Of a stretch of 16,197 bases of DNA, positions 1-5,721 are shown piece after piece. This stretch comes from Microcaldota archaeon (GTDB lineage Archaea; Micrarchaeota; Micrarchaeia; Micrarchaeales; CABMGC01). The stretch lies in assembly GCA_027449585.1 (NCBI GenBank), contig DAIDLJ010000019.1, forward strand, positions 1-16,197, given 5' to 3'. Positions within the stretch are counted from its first letter, which is position 1, and each line of letters opens with the position of its first letter. Both the position numbers and the translations under genes were made by a program. Below the pieces are notes generated by a model that saw only the letters and a list, made by a program, of their open reading frames with translations, did not search any database and was not told the DNA's origin.

Positions 1-1
1 A

Positions 2-553
2 GAGTCAAAGTTGCTTGACCTTGAAAAGAGAAGGGACACCGTGATGCAGCAATCAAGGGAGCTCATTCGGTTGGCAGGAAAGACGATAGCCACCATGCAT
101 GCTTCGGGAACCAATGGCCTTAGCCCCGCCATAAATGAGCTCAAAAAGAGGAAATCAGCGCTTTCAAGGTCAGAGAAGGGATTTGAGTACTACGCGCTGC
201 AGGCCCACCAGGAATACTCAGAAGCGCTCATATTGCATACCATAATCTCAAGGAAGCGCATACCAAGCATGGCTGAGATAGGCGAGACTGAAGTGGCTTA
301 CCTTCTAGGCCTAATGGATGCTGTGGGGGAGCTCAAGCGGGAGTCTATAGAGTCCATAAGGAAGGGCAAGCCAGAAGACGCCAAGTCCTATTACAAGCTC
401 ATGTCAGACATCTATGATTCCACGCTTCATATGCGCTTTGCTAATTCCGTACTTCCGGACTTTCGCAGGAAGCAGGATGTGGCAAGGATACAGCTTGAGA
501 GCGTGATGAATGAGATGCTGCGCCTCTCAAAACCAGGTTATTCCGATAAGTAA
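2..553 (+). CDS. Archaeal translin family protein (5' end possibly outside window)
   Basis: All-helical protein of the translin/TRAX superfamily, which bind or cleave single-stranded RNA/DNA as oligomeric shells; archaeal members are thought to act in RNA processing. Seen here are the family hallmarks: an N-terminal helix with SRELIRLAG, an acidic helix HQEYSEALILH, the very typical block YLLGLMDAVGELKRES (about residues 98-113 counted from the TTG), and the C-terminal FRRKQDVARIQLESVMNEM helix. The acidic residues in HQEYSEA and GELKRES correspond to positions used for catalysis in nucleolytic TRAX-type members, but activity cannot be read from sequence. The first in-window start is TTG at 11. 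The frame is open to the window edge, so the true start may lie upstream. The stop codon (551-553) is embedded in the inverted repeat that precedes the next gene. Family call is firm; role is inferred. Confidence 0.85.
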   Translation, partial: ESKLLDLEKRRDTVMQQSRELIRLAGKTIATMHASGTNGLSPAINELKKRKSALSRSEKGFEYYALQAHQEYSEALILHTIISRKRIPSMAEIGETEVAYLLGLMDAVGELKRESIESIRKGKPEDAKSYYKLMSDIYDSTLHMRFANSVLPDFRRKQDVARIQLESVMNEMLRLSKPGYSDK

Positions 554-577
554 GTACATTTAAATACTTTACTTATC
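545..577. promoter_or_regulatory. Inverted repeat centred on a TATA box
   Basis: Nine-base perfect arms GATAAGTAA (545-553) and TTACTTATC (569-577) flank the AT-rich core. The arms continue inward as GTA/TAC with one extra base on the right side. The TATA-like octamer TTTAAATA (559-566) lies in the middle. A protein bound to these arms would block TBP, so this looks like an operator for the downstream pilin-like gene. It also overlaps the translin stop codon, so an RNA hairpin role is possible. Confidence 0.45.
559..566 (+). promoter_or_regulatory. TATA box of the pilin-like gene
   Basis: TTTAAATA fits the archaeal TATA consensus. A transcription start about 25 bases downstream would fall near 585-590, giving a leader of only about 15 bases before the ATG at 604. 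Confidence 0.5.
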
Positions 578-603
578 ACATTTATACAGAAAGAGTGTCT
601 TTT

Positions 604-1128
604 ATGGCAAGAAACATGAGACTACAAAGCGCGATGGAATACCTCATGACCTATGGTTGGGCAATCCTTATCATAGCAGTCGTGATGGTAGCATTGTTTT
701 CACTAGGAATACTTGGTGGGAATCCTCTGGGCACAAGCTGCCTGTCACAATCGGGATACATATGTCAGAGCCCTGTGCTTCATGGTACCACCTTTAATGT
801 AGTGGTAGGTCAGGCAACAGGCAACAACTGGGTAGGCACGAACGTCTTCTGGGTCAACCAGGGATCGCCATCTTCTGCAACTGCTTCCGCTCTATGCAAT
901 GGCGCAGCTTCAACAAACACCTTCTCCACAAACGGGGGAGTAATATGTGCAAGCACTAACACAATAGCCCTGAACTCTGGAGGAACAGCAACTCTTGTCT
1001 TCGTTTCTACTTCAACAGCAACTGTAGGAACAACTGCTGCAGGAACAATCTGGGCTACGTACTACCTCTCATCTGGAGGAACGCAGTACACAGTGCAACT
1101 CGCAACAGCAACTCTAAAGGCAGTATAA
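604..1128 (+). CDS. Secreted pilin-like protein with class III signal peptide
   Basis: Protein of 174 residues from the ATG at 604; an in-frame GTG at 595 would add three. The N-terminus carries a class III (type IV pilin-like) signal: a short basic leader (ARNMRL), then QSAMEYLMTYGWAILI, then a long hydrophobic helix to about residue 37. Prepilin peptidase would be expected to cut just before the Gln, although the usual KGQ is RLQ here. The rest is rich in Ser, Thr, Ala, Gly and Asn with four Cys, typical of an exported beta-rich surface subunit. Similar N-termini are abundant in Micrarchaeota, where they are usually annotated only as class III signal peptide proteins. It has its own TATA box and is followed by a hairpin terminator, so it is probably monocistronic. 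Which surface filament it forms, if any, is unknown. Confidence 0.8.
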   Translation: MARNMRLQSAMEYLMTYGWAILIIAVVMVALFSLGILGGNPLGTSCLSQSGYICQSPVLHGTTFNVVVGQATGNNWVGTNVFWVNQGSPSSATASALCNGAASTNTFSTNGGVICASTNTIALNSGGTATLVFVSTSTATVGTTAAGTIWATYYLSSGGTQYTVQLATATLKAV

Positions 1129-1172
1129 TTTTACTGCCTTTTTTTCTATTTCTTTTCCTTTTTTATTTTATA
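1117..1172 (+). terminator. Hairpin plus T-tract terminator
   Basis: Perfect nine-base stem AAGGCAGTA (1117-1125) / TACTGCCTT (1132-1140) with loop TAATTT, followed by a long T-rich tract to about 1172. The stop codon TAA of the pilin-like gene (1126-1128) is the first part of the loop. Archaea usually terminate at T-tracts alone, so the hairpin may also protect the mRNA end. Confidence 0.65.
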
Positions 1173-1225
1173 CTTCCTTAGCGTAGCTCTCTAAGACTTA
1201 TTTAGAACAAGAACCGCGCAGCCTG

Positions 1226-2155
1226 TTACTTCTTTGAAGCCTTCAATTCAGCCTGTATCCTAAGTACTTCATTTAGCTCGTTTGCGCTAAGAAGCGGCTT
1301 CCTTAGCCTGTCCGTGTCATCTATGGCTATCCTTGGGCATGCCGTGTTTACAAACGCATCAAATTCGAGCATGTTGTTTATTGAGCCAAAATCAAAGGTG
1401 TTTGAGACCAGTATGGCTGCCTTTAGTCCCAGTCCTGCATTCTCTACCTTGTTTTTGAGTATTCTTGCCATCGGCATGTTGTTCTGCCCGTTCTTTGTTG
1501 TGACAAGTATGCCTATGTTTTTGGCGTCGATCGAGGCTAGTATCTTGCCCCTGCTCCTCTTGGCATATATCTCCCGGTATTTGTCAATGAATTCGACGCT
1601 TCCCTGGAAAGGCTCTATGAGCAGGAAGGGCTTAGTTGTCATGAGCAGGGCGCCTAGGGGATGGAACATGCCTCCGCCAAAGTAGACTAAAGCCTCTACG
1701 TTCCTGTCTATGCTTGCAGCGCTTCCAGCATCGCAGCCAAGTATCTGGCCGCTCTTCTTGGCAAATCCATAGGGCTTTCCAATGACTACTTCCTTACCAT
1801 TCTTCCTGAAGAAATCGGCGACGCTATCCAACTGATGAATATGTTGTATTGTGGTCATTAATCCTATCTTGCCAAATGGCCTAAGCGGCTCAAGTGATCT
1901 TTCCAGTATTGAAAGGTCTGCATCTATCGGATAGGAGACATACTCCACGTTGAAGTCCACATGATGGAACTCCGCATGGCCGAAATGAACCAGCTTGTCT
2001 GCCTTTATGTTCTTTGCCTCATCTATCGCAAGATCGCACGCCCCAAAAGTAGGGGTGGCTGACACCACAACTTCGTTCCCTTCGGCCTCAAGCTTCTTTG
2101 CGTGCTTGAGGGCCTCCTGTTTAAGCCCCTCGGGAAACTGCAAAAGTATTCTCAT
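1226..2155 (-). CDS. dph2: Dph2, diphthamide biosynthesis radical enzyme
   Basis: First enzyme of diphthamide synthesis on elongation factor 2: a 4Fe-4S enzyme that cleaves S-adenosylmethionine to transfer a 3-amino-3-carboxypropyl group to a histidine. The three cluster cysteines, one in each pseudo-repeat domain, are visible: C40 (TPTFGACD), C141 (QILGCDAG) and C273 (NTACPRIAIDD), counting from the ATG at 2155. Length of 309 residues is slightly short of the usual 320-340 but all three domains are present. A TTG at 2188 would add 11 residues; the ATG giving MRILLQFPEGLK is preferred because family members begin close to this strand, and a TATA-like TATAAT (near 2178-2183) would place the transcript start close to that ATG. 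Divergent from the IPP isomerase gene. Confident assignment. Confidence 0.92.
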   Translation of the reverse strand: MRILLQFPEGLKQEALKHAKKLEAEGNEVVVSATPTFGACDLAIDEAKNIKADKLVHFGHAEFHHVDFNVEYVSYPIDADLSILERSLEPLRPFGKIGLMTTIQHIHQLDSVADFFRKNGKEVVIGKPYGFAKKSGQILGCDAGSAASIDRNVEALVYFGGGMFHPLGALLMTTKPFLLIEPFQGSVEFIDKYREIYAKRSRGKILASIDAKNIGILVTTKNGQNNMPMARILKNKVENAGLGLKAAILVSNTFDFGSINNMLEFDAFVNTACPRIAIDDTDRLRKPLLSANELNEVLRIQAELKASKK

Positions 2156-2175
2156 ATCATTCACTGTCAAAAGCA

Positions 2176-2215
2176 GATTATACGTCAAGAATCCATTGGA
2201 ATTGCCACATATATA
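2176..2215. promoter_or_regulatory. Divergent promoter region dph2 / idi
   Basis: Only 60 bases separate the two chosen start codons. GATTATACG (2176-2184) reads as TATA-like on both strands and lies about 25-30 bases from the dph2 ATG and about 33-40 bases from the idi ATG. It may serve both genes; this is inference from spacing only. Confidence 0.3.
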
Positions 2216-2767
2216 ATGCTTTCCGTCTCATATGATTCTGATAGAGTGGAGCAGGTAATACTTGTAGACCATAATGACAACCAGATAGGCGTCGAGGAGA
2301 AGCTCAAGGCCCACGAGAACGGCGGCAAGCTTCACCGTGCGTTCTCAATATTCATATTCAACAGCAAGGGAGAGACAATGCTCCAGCAGCGCGCTCTCAC
2401 CAAGTATCATGGCGGCGGCCTATGGACCAATACTGTATGCAGCCATCCCAGGGTCGGAGAGACCATACTCCAGGCAGCCCACAGGAGGCTCAAGGAAGAG
2501 ATGGGCTTTGACTGCGAGATGAAGGAGGTATTCGCCTTCGAATACGAAGCTGCAATGGACAAAGGGCTTACCGAGCACGAATATGACCACGTGCTTTTCG
2601 GAGCCTATGACAAGGCACCAAAGCCCGATCCCAAGGAGGCAAACGGGTGGAAATGGATAAGCCTTGGAGACCTCAATGAAGAGATAAAGAGTAATCCAAG
2701 CGAATATACGCCATGGCTAAAGATAGCAATGGATAACGTGTTAAAGCACAGAAAAGACCAGAAATAG
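2216..2767 (+). CDS. idi: Isopentenyl-diphosphate delta-isomerase, type 1
   Basis: Interconverts isopentenyl and dimethylallyl diphosphate, feeding isoprenoid lipid synthesis. The 183-residue protein from the ATG at 2216 matches the usual bacterial length (about 182). An upstream in-frame TTG at 2102 would overlap dph2 and add unrelated sequence, so it is rejected. Diagnostic residues are all present with family spacing: metal-binding H33 and H40, the catalytic cysteine C75 with H77 in TNTVCSHPR, the Nudix-like helix ETILQAAHRRLKEEMGF, and E120/E122 in LTEHEYDHV. Type 1 is the Nudix-fold, flavin-independent form; many archaea instead use the flavin-dependent type 2 enzyme. It ends two bases from the convergent L10e gene. 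Confident. Confidence 0.95.
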   Translation: MLSVSYDSDRVEQVILVDHNDNQIGVEEKLKAHENGGKLHRAFSIFIFNSKGETMLQQRALTKYHGGGLWTNTVCSHPRVGETILQAAHRRLKEEMGFDCEMKEVFAFEYEAAMDKGLTEHEYDHVLFGAYDKAPKPDPKEANGWKWISLGDLNEEIKSNPSEYTPWLKIAMDNVLKHRKDQK

Positions 2768-2769
2768 AC

Positions 2770-3306
2770 TTAGTTTGAAGCCTTCAAAGGATATGTGTTT
2801 ATGGTATAGGTGCCGGAAAGCTTCGATGCTGCCCTCTTGAGGGCCGCCTTGGCAACTGCCTTTGATGTCGCAAATGTCCTAAGTTTAAGTATCACCTGTC
2901 CCTTCTTCACACGCGCGCATATGGATGACGGGCTTCCGAATGAAAGAGACATACCTTGTGAAAGTCGGTCAGCCCCTGCTCCTGTGGCTCTCTTCTTTTC
3001 TCTTATGACGTTGTGCGGATAAGTGACAACTGTGAAGTAGTAATTATTTACGAGCTCCCTCTCAAGGTGCTTGTTTGCCACCTGCCTTGAAGCTTCAAGC
3101 GAATTGGACCTAAGCTGGACGTTCTGATCCGAGTTAAGCGTATAGAGTGTATCATAAGTCGGCCTGTTCATGCCCATGTTGAATATCATGAGGCTCGTGT
3201 GAGGAAGCGACTTTACGTAGTTCTTCTTGGGCTTCTTAACAGAGTATCTAGCCCACGCCTGGCTGTGTATGCCCCTCACAGATCTTGCAGGTCTTAGCTT
3301 TGCCAT
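2770..3306 (-). CDS. rpl10e: Large-subunit ribosomal protein L10e (uL16 family)
   Basis: Archaeal/eukaryotic L10e, the counterpart of bacterial L16, which sits near the tRNA sites and the base of the stalk. Recognised by MAKLRPARSVRG at the N-terminus, FNMGMNRP, the SLEASRQVANKHLERE helix, VTYPHNVIREKKRATGAGADR and GMSLSFGSPSSICARVKKGQ. The protein is 178 residues from the ATG at 3306, the usual size. A TTG at 3318 would add four residues; the ATG is preferred because it gives the normal MAK start and is preceded by a GTGAT sequence complementary to the 16S 3' end. It stands alone rather than in a ribosomal operon and runs tail-to-tail with idi. Confidence 0.95.
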   Translation of the reverse strand: MAKLRPARSVRGIHSQAWARYSVKKPKKNYVKSLPHTSLMIFNMGMNRPTYDTLYTLNSDQNVQLRSNSLEASRQVANKHLERELVNNYYFTVVTYPHNVIREKKRATGAGADRLSQGMSLSFGSPSSICARVKKGQVILKLRTFATSKAVAKAALKRAASKLSGTYTINTYPLKASN

Positions 3307-3372
3307 AGTATCACTCAACGTATCTAAATTAGCAAAAAACTATGTCAGATTAATCTTAAAAGCCTTTGTGTA

Positions 3373-3390
3373 ATTGCTGTTAAAAGCAAT
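3373..3390 (-). terminator. Possible hairpin after sodX
   Basis: Six-base arms ATTGCT (3373-3378) and AGCAAT (3385-3390) with a six-base loop lie 14 bases beyond the sodX stop on the minus strand. There is no long T-tract, so this is a weak candidate. The same 85-base gap must also hold the L10e promoter, for which TTTTAAGA near 3354-3361 (minus) is the best TATA-like candidate. Confidence 0.25.
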
Positions 3391-3403
3391 CGTCACAGTA
3401 TAA

Positions 3404-3700
3404 TCACACTTTAAACAGCACTTTTCCAACAATCAATTCTTTATTGACAAATCCAAATTTACGGCTATCTTCGCTCAAATCTCTATTATCTCCAACAACA
3501 TAAATGTTGTTTTCATTTAATTGTGATATCCTTTTTATCAAGTTCTTATTTTTGCTAGGGTGTTTCAAAACAACTACATCCCACCTGCGCAATTTCCAAA
3601 TCCACATTAGAAGGATGACATAATCCCCTTCTTTTATGGCTGGCTCCATGCTGCGCTCGGCTACCTTAAATATCCTTATCGGCAAAGCGCCCCTTATCAT
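3404..3700 (-). CDS. sodX: Nickel superoxide dismutase maturation protease (S26 family)
   Basis: Small signal-peptidase-like serine protease, 98 residues, the length typical of the Ni-SOD maturation family. It is expected to remove the SodN propeptide so that the new N-terminal histidine can bind nickel. Seen: the nucleophile S17 in AERSMEPAI, the general-base lysine K56 in NLIKRI, and the S26 box VVGDNRDLSEDSR (residues 68-80). No clear transmembrane anchor is present, which fits processing of a cytoplasmic substrate rather than secreted proteins. Its ATG overlaps the sodN stop by four bases, implying translational coupling and supporting the pairing. Most of the gene is visibly more AT-rich than sodN and the other neighbours (roughly one third GC by eye), which may mean a separate origin or relaxed codon use. 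The specific role relies on the adjacency to sodN. Confidence 0.88.
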   Translation of the reverse strand: MIRGALPIRIFKVAERSMEPAIKEGDYVILLMWIWKLRRWDVVVLKHPSKNKNLIKRISQLNENNIYVVGDNRDLSEDSRKFGFVNKELIVGKVLFKV

Positions 3701-4203
3701 AGCAGCTTTGGCACGACCATTGTCCTTTCAGTAGGGTATGGCGCCTTGACCCTTGCAGTCTCTATGTTCTTCGTCCTCCAGAAGGCCTCCGCGAACTTCT
3801 CAACGCTCTCAAGCAGCTCCTCCGCCGTCTTTATGTCAGTGCTCTGCTTGGCCTTTCCTGCAAGTTTAAGTGTGTTCCATGTAAGCGTGTGGAGCTCCGG
3901 ATTTGCAGCTGCATGCTCGGGCTTGAAGTAGTCTCCCCATATGACCTCGACCTCGTGCTTGAGCAGCTCGGCATGCTGCTCCTTTACCATAACGCACCTT
4001 GCGAGCTTGTTCTTGTCATCTGCGCTCTGCGCTCCGCTCTTCATCACGTCCGCTATGAGCATGTCCATCCTGACTACCGTGTGCGCCGCAACCTGCGCCG
4101 CGTAAGGGTCATATATCCCGCATGGTATGTCGCAGTGCGCATACGCTACGGGAAATCCAACAACACTGTCAATCCTTTCAAGAATCCTTCTCAATGCCTT
4201 CAT
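3697..4203 (-). CDS. sodN: Nickel superoxide dismutase precursor
   Basis: Ni-containing superoxide dismutase, which converts superoxide to oxygen and hydrogen peroxide in the cytoplasm. The nickel hook is explicit: after a 22-residue propeptide ending in YA comes HCDIPCGIYDP, giving His1, Cys2 and Cys6 as nickel ligands and Tyr9 at the active site, with the cis-proline position at residue 5. The mature protein would be 146 residues, somewhat longer than the roughly 117 of Streptomyces SodN, and helical as expected for the four-helix bundle hexamer. Start ATG 4203 is the only sensible start and gives MKALRRILERID. It is the first gene of a two-gene operon with the maturation protease. Ni-SOD is mainly described in bacteria and some algae, so finding it in an archaeal context is notable. 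Confidence 0.95.
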   Translation of the reverse strand: MKALRRILERIDSVVGFPVAYAHCDIPCGIYDPYAAQVAAHTVVRMDMLIADVMKSGAQSADDKNKLARCVMVKEQHAELLKHEVEVIWGDYFKPEHAAANPELHTLTWNTLKLAGKAKQSTDIKTAEELLESVEKFAEAFWRTKNIETARVKAPYPTERTMVVPKLL

Positions 4204-4211
4204 AGACTCAC

Positions 4212-4243
4212 GATATATAACTAGGCTATAAAACTTAAATAAA
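4212..4243. promoter_or_regulatory. Divergent promoter region sodN / thymidine kinase
   Basis: The 61-base gap contains CTATAAAA (4226-4233, plus sense) and TATATA / TTTATA runs on the minus sense. CTATAAAA would place a plus transcript start near 4255, ten bases before the thymidine kinase GTG. The same element read backward (TTTTATAG) would start sodN transcripts near its ATG. Shared TATA use is inferred. Confidence 0.35.
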
Positions 4244-4264
4244 CTTCGCGCAAATAGCTATGCG

Positions 4265-4855
4265 GTGCTTGGAACGGGTGGTGGAAAGCTAATCGTAATA
4301 ACCGGGCCGATGTTTGCCGGAAAGACGACCAGGCTCATAGAGGAGCTCAAGAGGGAGGCTCGTGGCAGGAAGGTGATACTATTCAAGTCCCAGATGGATA
4401 ACCGCAAAAGCGCTACGGATGTAGTGACCCATGACGGCTTAAGCATGCCCGCCCAGATACTTCCTAACGGCGAGGAGTGCGCCAGGGTCCTTAGGCAGGC
4501 AGCCAGCGAATACGAGGTCATAGGAATAGACGAGGGGCAGTTCTGGAAGGCGTCCCCAAGGTTCTCCGAGACGCTTGAGGAGATGGTCTCAAAACACTCC
4601 AAGACCGTCTACGTGGCGCTGCTCAACAGGCGCGCGGACGGCAAGCCGTTTGATGTCTCAATGAAATTGCTCCCTCTTGCAGATACTGTCAATTCGCTAA
4701 AGGCCAGCTGCTCAAAATGCGGCGGCCCTGCGACAATGACGCAGCGGCTTGTCAACGGCGTAGAAGCATTTGGAGAGGAGTTCGTTGTGGGAGGAAGCGA
4801 GAAGTACGAGGCCAGGTGCAGGGAGCATTTCGTAAAGGTAGGAAATGAGGATTAA
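4265..4855 (+). CDS. tdk: Thymidine kinase, type II (TK1-like)
   Basis: Phosphorylates thymidine to dTMP with ATP in pyrimidine salvage. The P-loop is GPMFAGKT (residues 14-21). The Walker B-like IDEGQFW (88-94) carries the catalytic glutamate E90. A structural zinc site is visible as C149-x2-C152 and C185-x2-H188. Length of 196 residues is normal for the family. The start is the GTG at 4265: an ATG at 4260 is out of frame, and no other in-frame start lies between this GTG and the sodN promoter. The divergent neighbour is sodN. Its stop is five bases from the end of the convergent unknown gene, so transcripts of the two probably overlap. Confidence 0.93.
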   Translation: MLGTGGGKLIVITGPMFAGKTTRLIEELKREARGRKVILFKSQMDNRKSATDVVTHDGLSMPAQILPNGEECARVLRQAASEYEVIGIDEGQFWKASPRFSETLEEMVSKHSKTVYVALLNRRADGKPFDVSMKLLPLADTVNSLKASCSKCGGPATMTQRLVNGVEAFGEEFVVGGSEKYEARCREHFVKVGNED

Positions 4856-4860
4856 TCCAT

Positions 4861-5385
4861 TTATCCTCTCTTTGAGGATGCAAATGGGTTCTTCCAGCAG
4901 TCTATCATTCTCGCAGGTATGAAGTAGACCGTGCCGTTGTTGTTTGGCACGAATATCGCAAGGTCGCCTCCGCCCATGTCAGCAACATATCCGCTCGAAG
5001 TTGAACTGCTCTTTCCCCGGGTCGTAGTGAAACTTACCGGATAGCTTATCAGCGTATTTGGTGTGTCGTTGAATACCTGCTGCTCTAGCATCCCGTTGAA
5101 GCTTGAGTTGTTGTACTGCGCCTTCCCCACGCACACGCTCATCTGCCTAGTGGCGCCAAGGACCTTTACGCTCGTGCCTTTTACTCCCATCACGTTGCAA
5201 TCATAGGCTGCAATCTTGGCCTGCTGGTCAAGTATCGCCCCTGCAACCGCCCTTTCCGCCGCAGCGGGCCTGAAGTTTATGTCCTGATATGATCTAGACA
5301 GGGCAAAGTCGAATGCAACGCTGATTCCTGCAGCGACAAACAGGCCGATTCCTGCCATCACTATCCTATCCTTCTTGAGCTTCAC
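4861..5385 (-). CDS. Hypothetical membrane-anchored or secreted protein
   Basis: Unrecognised 174-residue protein with a GTG start at 5385 (VKLKKDRIVMAGIG, initiator read as Met). Basic residues are followed by a hydrophobic stretch at about residues 8-28, so the protein is either anchored by an N-terminal helix or exported with cleavage. The rest is polar and beta-rich, with three cysteines outside the membrane (in AAYDCNV, MSVCVGK and MIDCWKN), a Ser/Thr-rich stretch TTRGKSSSTSSGY, and a repeated hydrophobic pattern near the end. A TATA-like ATAAATAT at 5415-5422 (minus) lies about 30 bases ahead of the start, suggesting near-leaderless mRNA. The gene is convergent with thymidine kinase but not obviously related to it. 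Real gene likely; function unknown. Confidence 0.7.
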   Translation of the reverse strand: MKLKKDRIVMAGIGLFVAAGISVAFDFALSRSYQDINFRPAAAERAVAGAILDQQAKIAAYDCNVMGVKGTSVKVLGATRQMSVCVGKAQYNNSSFNGMLEQQVFNDTPNTLISYPVSFTTTRGKSSSTSSGYVADMGGGDLAIFVPNNNGTVYFIPARMIDCWKNPFASSKRG

Positions 5386-5463
5386 AAAATCTCATAAAGG
5401 ATGGATTTTTCTTGATATTTATGCCTTTTCTGCAACCGCCGCAGAGCCTTGCAGATCCTACTT

Positions 5464-5645
5464 CTACGCCTTTATCTCCTTCTTGCTTACTCCAAATGGC
5501 GCTATCTCGGCCCAGAGCGTCTTCACAAGCCCAAGAAGGTACGATAGATGCAGTCCACGCCTACTTTGACGTCTGGATTGTATCAGGCCACTATTGCAGC
5601 ATGCTCTTTCCCATGCAGCCTGCCCGGTTAGCATTTCTGCACTAT
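5464..5645 (-). pseudogene. Decayed 3' fragment of a ferredoxin-NADP-reductase-like gene
   Basis: The 336-base gap 5386-5721 holds no intact gene, but on the minus strand the remains of a C-terminal half of the reductase encoded at 6969-7682 are visible. The stretch translating as LVKTLWAEIAPFGVSKKE, then IKA and a stop (5464-5466), aligns with FVKALKSALVSLGVSEKE of the intact gene. In a second frame, HAAIVA, a stop, then YNPDVK aligns with DAALIGKCAPDVK. At DNA level 5467-5498 and 6984-7015 agree at 29 of 32 positions by direct alignment. A frameshift, an internal stop and a three-codon deletion mark it as dead. The N-terminal two thirds are not recognisable. It is in the same orientation as the intact gene, on the far side of the toxin-antitoxin pair. 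Confidence 0.7.
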
Positions 5646-5671
5646 ACTCTTTATTAGCCGTGGCGCGCTGG

Positions 5672-5683
5672 TTTTATATATTT
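5672..5683 (+). promoter_or_regulatory. TATA box of the toxin-antitoxin operon
   Basis: TTTTATATATTT lies about 40-50 bases before the ATG at 5722; the expected transcript start near 5703-5708 falls inside the adjacent palindrome. Confidence 0.5.
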
Positions 5684-5716
5684 AACCAAACTTATAAAAT
5701 AATATAAGTTAGGTTA
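5683..5716. promoter_or_regulatory. Palindromic operator of the AbiE-like operon
   Basis: Arms TAACCAAACTTATA (5683-5696) and TATAAGTTAGGTTA (5703-5716) are inverted repeats with a single mismatch (A opposite A) around the spacer AAATAA. The inner eight bases of each arm are perfect. The element lies immediately downstream of the TATA box, covers the expected transcript start, and ends five bases before the start codon. AbiEi-type antitoxins are known to repress their own operon by binding inverted repeats, so autoregulation by the second gene is the simplest reading. Confidence 0.65.
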
Positions 5717-5721
5717 TTTGT

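Noticed and set aside
1314..1685. 123-codon plus-strand frame opposite dph2
   Set aside because: Antisense shadow of a gene with all three conserved cysteines; composition is typical of reverse-frame translation.
2102..2215. N-terminal extension of the IPP isomerase
   Set aside because: The extension is antisense to dph2 and adds residues not found in the family; the ATG at 2216 gives the standard length.
4260..4262. ATG just upstream of the thymidine kinase frame
   Set aside because: It is out of frame with the P-loop; the in-frame GTG at 4265 gives a normal N-terminus.
5412..5657. Plus-strand 81-codon frame in the gap before the toxin gene
   Set aside because: It has no start signals or recognisable content, and the same bases are better explained as the antisense of a decayed reductase fragment.
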